Source of the DNA: JBOGJG01 sp050747825
Lineage (GTDB): Bacteria; Acidobacteriota; UBA6911; RPQK01; JBOGJG01
Direction: 5' to 3'
Assembly (NCBI GenBank): GCA_050747825.1
Contig: JBOGJG010000355.1
Span: 1 to 6,095 of the forward strand
DNA: 6,095 nt
Under the pieces are notes generated by a model. That model did no database searches. It was not told the DNA's origin and was given only the letters and a program-made list of their open reading frames with translations. This document shows positions 4,224 through 6,095 of the stretch, one piece after another. The position numbers were made by a program, and so were the translations under genes. Every line of letters begins with the position of its first letter. Position 1 is the first letter of the stretch.

Positions 4224-5650
4224 GTCTCGATGAGGTTGTGCTCCTCGGCTGGATCGCTGCGCACGTCGAACAGCTCCCGCGCCGTTTCGCCTGCGTCGAG
4301 CACGAGCTTGTAACGGTTCTCCAGAATGGCCCTGCGGCCGCCAAAGTCCCGCTCGACGATCCCCGGATAGTGATAGTTCCGAAAGTTGCGCGTGGGGATG
4401 CCGTCCATCAGCTTGACCAGCGGGGTGGTTCCCTTCTGAAGCTCGGGATCGATGTAAGGCTTCCACTGCTCATCCCGTCTGCGGCTCCCGTCGAAGCTCC
4501 AGAACGAGATCGGGCTCGGCCGCTCCGTCATGTTGCCATCGATCAGCGGCTTCAGCGTGATGCCATCGAGCGGGCGGGCCGGGATGGGCTGGCCCGCCAG
4601 ATCGGAGAGCGTAGGCAGAATGTCGCTCGTGACCGCGTTCACGTCGCTGACGCGCGGCTCGCGAATGCCCGCGGGCCATTCGATGACGCCCGGCACCCGC
4701 ACGCCGCCTTCGTAGACCGCTCCCTTGTGACCTCGCAAGCGACTGGCGGCGACGCCCTCCGTTGGAGTGCCGTTGTCCCCGCAGTACCAGAGAAGCGTAT
4801 TCTCTCGCAGGCCCATCTCATCGAGTTGTTTCCGCAGCTGCCCGATCGCGCGGTCCATGGCGGTAATCTCGGCGTAGCGCTCGCGCAGGACTTCACGCTG
4901 GGGCCGCTGGACCGGGGACCCGGTCTGCATCGACGTCAGTGTCACGAGCTGGTCCTGGTAGCTTTCGGGCAGGTCGTCGTAAAGCCTAAGGTCTTTCTCC
5001 AGGCCGCTGTAGGGCTCGTGGGGAGAGGCGAACCAGACCACCACGAAGAAGGGCCGTTCACTCTCCTTTGCCTTTTCAATGAAGCGAATTGCCTCCGCGA
5101 TCAGGATCTCGGAGCCTTCGCCCTCGAACACCTCGGGAGGGCCCCCGTTGCGCGAGAGCGGAGGGTTCATCTCAAAGAAGTTGTCGTGCGAGACCCACTC
5201 CTCGAAGCCCATGGCCCCCGGGCTGGTGGGAGATTCGGCCTTCACCGGTCCCACGTGCCACTTGCCGAAATGTCCGCAGGCATAGCCGGCTCTGCCGAGG
5301 ATATGCGCGATGCTGATCTCCTCGGGACGGATCGACGAGTTCGCGCCGAAGGTTCCGTAGCGATTCGGGTGGCGGCCGGTGAGGACGCTGCCGCGCGTGG
5401 GCGAGCAGACCGGCGCTGCGGCGTAAAAACGGTCAAGCCGCAGGCCCGTGGCGGCCATCTCGTCGAGGACGGGCGTTTGCAGATAGGGATGACCGTTGTA
5501 GCCCGTCTCTTCCCAGCCATGATCATCGCCCATCAGAAGGATAAAATTGGGCCGCTCGTCCGTCTGGGCCGGTGCACACATGGCTGCAAGGACGCATGCG
5601 ATCCCGGCAAGCCCTCCCAGGAGCTGTCGTCGCGTCATCAAGTGGTTCAT
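3950..5650 (-). CDS. Tat-exported formylglycine-dependent sulfatase (type I, S1 family) with a read-through tail
   Basis: A periplasmic or extracellular sulfate-ester hydrolase, probably acting on a sulfated carbohydrate or aryl sulfate. MTRRQLLGGLAG (5-16) is a twin-arginine signal, with cleavage probably near APAQ (26-29). The sulfatase signature is CSPTRGSVLTGRHP (82-95): C82 is converted to formylglycine and R86 stabilises it. Other active-site residues are D42-D43 (GDDHG), K130 (FGKWH), H211 (SPHEPY), D292-N293 (GDNG) and K309 (RGHKG), so it should be competent if a formylglycine-generating enzyme exists elsewhere. Family members end shortly after WQQSVLESLT (491-500). Residues from about 501 to 566 are not sulfatase-like: they are the antisense of vapC, read through because the native stop is gone. 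ATG 5650 is favoured over ATG 5638 by the strong upstream ribosome binding site. Substrate cannot be told from sequence. Confidence 0.9.
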   Translation of the reverse strand: MNHLMTRRQLLGGLAGIACVLAAMCAPAQTDERPNFILLMGDDHGWEETGYNGHPYLQTPVLDEMAATGLRLDRFYAAAPVCSPTRGSVLTGRHPNRYGTFGANSSIRPEEISIAHILGRAGYACGHFGKWHVGPVKAESPTSPGAMGFEEWVSHDNFFEMNPPLSRNGGPPEVFEGEGSEILIAEAIRFIEKAKESERPFFVVVWFASPHEPYSGLEKDLRLYDDLPESYQDQLVTLTSMQTGSPVQRPQREVLRERYAEITAMDRAIGQLRKQLDEMGLRENTLLWYCGDNGTPTEGVAASRLRGHKGAVYEGGVRVPGVIEWPAGIREPRVSDVNAVTSDILPTLSDLAGQPIPARPLDGITLKPLIDGNMTERPSPISFWSFDGSRRRDEQWKPYIDPELQKGTTPLVKLMDGIPTRNFRNYHYPGIVERDFGGRRAILENRYKLVLDAGETARELFDVRSDPAEEHNLIETHPEIADALARQLRDWQQSVLESLTDPGFLAGLMISMSSRKGSKFLTFHVTSVSALAFRAAMTINASYVCPPVIPRRSVSFNARHISAPVR

Positions 5651-5813
5651 TGTTTTATCTCCTCTGCCGTTGTTGAGCCCGCGAAAAAGTCGCGAAATTA
5701 CTTTGGAAGTATCTCGTCAAGCTCCTCCTAAGTCCAGGCCTCGTTGCGGGCGGCGGCAAAGCCGATCCGGCTTGGTGCACCACCGAACCGATTCAAGACA
5801 TTTCAGCCGCCGG
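5651..5813 (-). other. Intergenic gap before the sulfatase; possible eroded coding sequence
   Basis: No gene is supported here. On the minus strand one frame reads RIGFAAARNEAWT, a TAG, then EELDEILPK and a stop at 5698-5700. This looks protein-like and could be the displaced C-terminus of the small gene upstream, but the frame is interrupted and differs from it. A 5-base stem (CGCGA/TCGCG, 5680-5694) lies in the presumed leader and is too short to call. No convincing promoter was found. Confidence 0.25.
5659..5665 (-). promoter_or_regulatory. Strong Shine-Dalgarno sequence of the sulfatase gene
   Basis: The minus strand reads AGAGGAG followed by 8 bases and then ATG at 5650. This is close to the ideal Shine-Dalgarno sequence and spacing, and it decides the start. 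It contrasts with the three apparently leaderless genes in the same window. Confidence 0.75.
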
Positions 5814-6047
5814 TCAGCGATTCTCCCCGTCCTCCCATACCGGCTTCCCGAAGTCCGTTTCCCAATCCGACACCCTCTCGGCGTCGAAGCAGGCGATGAA
5901 ATCGTCCACATTTCCTTTGGTCAGGGCGAGGACCATGTCAACGAGGACGTCCTCGGGTTTTCCGGGGTCCGCGCTGCCGGGATCGCGGGTAGCGAAATAG
6001 AGGAAAGCGGTTGTGATCAGGAGCGGGGAAAGAATTTTTTTGAGCAT
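5814..6047 (-). CDS. Small secreted or membrane-anchored protein, function unknown, possibly truncated
   Basis: A 77-residue frame that I do not recognise. MLKKILSPLLITTAFLYFAT (1-20) is a good signal peptide or membrane anchor: two lysines, then a hydrophobic run. There is no lipobox cysteine. The rest is acidic: PEDVLVDMVLALTKGNVDDFIACFDAERVSDW in two parts recalls the first helix of NTF2/SnoaL-like proteins (repeated counts of residues per helix, then GNVDDFIACF), but this is only an impression. It stops at EDGENR, short for such a fold, so a C-terminal part may be lost. ATG 6047 is preferred to TTG 6065 because the signal starts there and GAGG sits just upstream, though only 3 bases away. 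It is 163 bases upstream of the sulfatase on the same strand and could share its transcript. Confidence 0.5.
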   Translation of the reverse strand: MLKKILSPLLITTAFLYFATRDPGSADPGKPEDVLVDMVLALTKGNVDDFIACFDAERVSDWETDFGKPVWEDGENR

Positions 6048-6069
6048 AAACCTCGCAAGCTCCAAACCG

Positions 6070-6093
6070 AGCCGCGACCGTGAGGGAGCGGTT
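6070..6093. repeat. Compact hairpin with GNRA loop, likely a dispersed repeat unit
   Basis: CCGCGACC (6072-6079), loop GTGA (6080-6083), GGGAGCGG (6084-6091). The stem pairs four GC pairs, then a tandem G-A/A-G mismatch, then two GC pairs, closed by a GTGA loop, which is a GNRA tetraloop in RNA. G6071-T6092 and A6070-T6093 extend it. I recall this motif as a frequent interspersed sequence in Acidobacteria genomes, but I cannot check that here and only one copy is in the window. It lies just upstream of the small secreted protein gene. Confidence 0.45.
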
Positions 6094-6095
6094 GA

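Noticed and set aside
5699..5711. Inverted repeat TACTT-TGG-AAGTA upstream of the sulfatase as an operator
   Set aside because: Arms of five bases are expected by chance, and no regulator gene or promoter element nearby supports it.
4190..5731. Plus-strand open frame of 513 codons opposite the sulfatase gene
   Set aside because: It is the antisense shadow of a GC-rich gene; the opposite strand carries the complete sulfatase active site and a strong ribosome binding site, and the translation matches nothing I recognise.
1..6095. CRISPR array, tRNA, rRNA, or insertion sequence
   Set aside because: I saw no regularly spaced repeats, no tRNA-like cloverleaf or rRNA sequence, and no transposase motif or terminal inverted repeats.

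Overview
The window looks like an accessory stretch of a GC-rich bacterial chromosome, probably from a soil or environmental lineage. The phylum is not certain. The NHL-repeat protein, the Tat-exported sulfatase and a hairpin repeat at the right edge together lean towards Acidobacteriota or a similar group. Composition is patchy: 4561-4620, inside the sulfatase gene, is 43/60 G+C, while 1801-1860, inside a toxin-antitoxin pair, is only 20/60. This suggests the central toxin-antitoxin block arrived by transfer.

Layout from left to right. (1) 22-1188, minus strand: an enolase-superfamily dehydratase very close to D-tartrate dehydratase, with all catalytic and metal residues present. (2) 1292-1723, plus strand: a decayed BrnT toxin / CopG-type antitoxin pair. 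The toxin has a frameshift at a tandem TCTT and the antitoxin has lost its middle out of frame. (3) 1804-2257, minus strand: a second BrnT / ribbon-helix-helix pair. Its antitoxin looks whole, but the toxin appears to lack a central strand. (4) 2370-3380, plus strand: one open frame joining the tail of a CPA1-type Na+/H+ antiporter to an NHL beta-propeller protein that has itself lost a central block. (5) 3451-4223, plus strand: a VapBC pair with an AbrB-type antitoxin and a PIN-domain toxin. (6) 5650 down to 3950, minus strand: a Tat-exported formylglycine sulfatase whose last ~66 residues are read-through into the vapC antisense strand. (7) 6047-5814, minus strand: a short secreted or membrane-anchored protein of unknown function. 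(8) 6070-6093: a compact hairpin with a GNRA loop.

The genes do not form one pathway. The dehydratase and the sulfatase are independent catabolic enzymes, separated by three toxin-antitoxin modules and a broken transporter. I see no convincing new multi-gene system. The unusual feature is that nearly every gene between 1290 and 4225 carries an internal deletion, a fusion or a lost stop codon at a different place. This points to local erosion by small deletions, or to an assembly that dropped short segments; read mapping would separate the two. A second pattern is that three starts (dehydratase, second brnT, vapB) each have an extended -10 box 5-8 bases upstream and no Shine-Dalgarno sequence, as expected for leaderless mRNAs.
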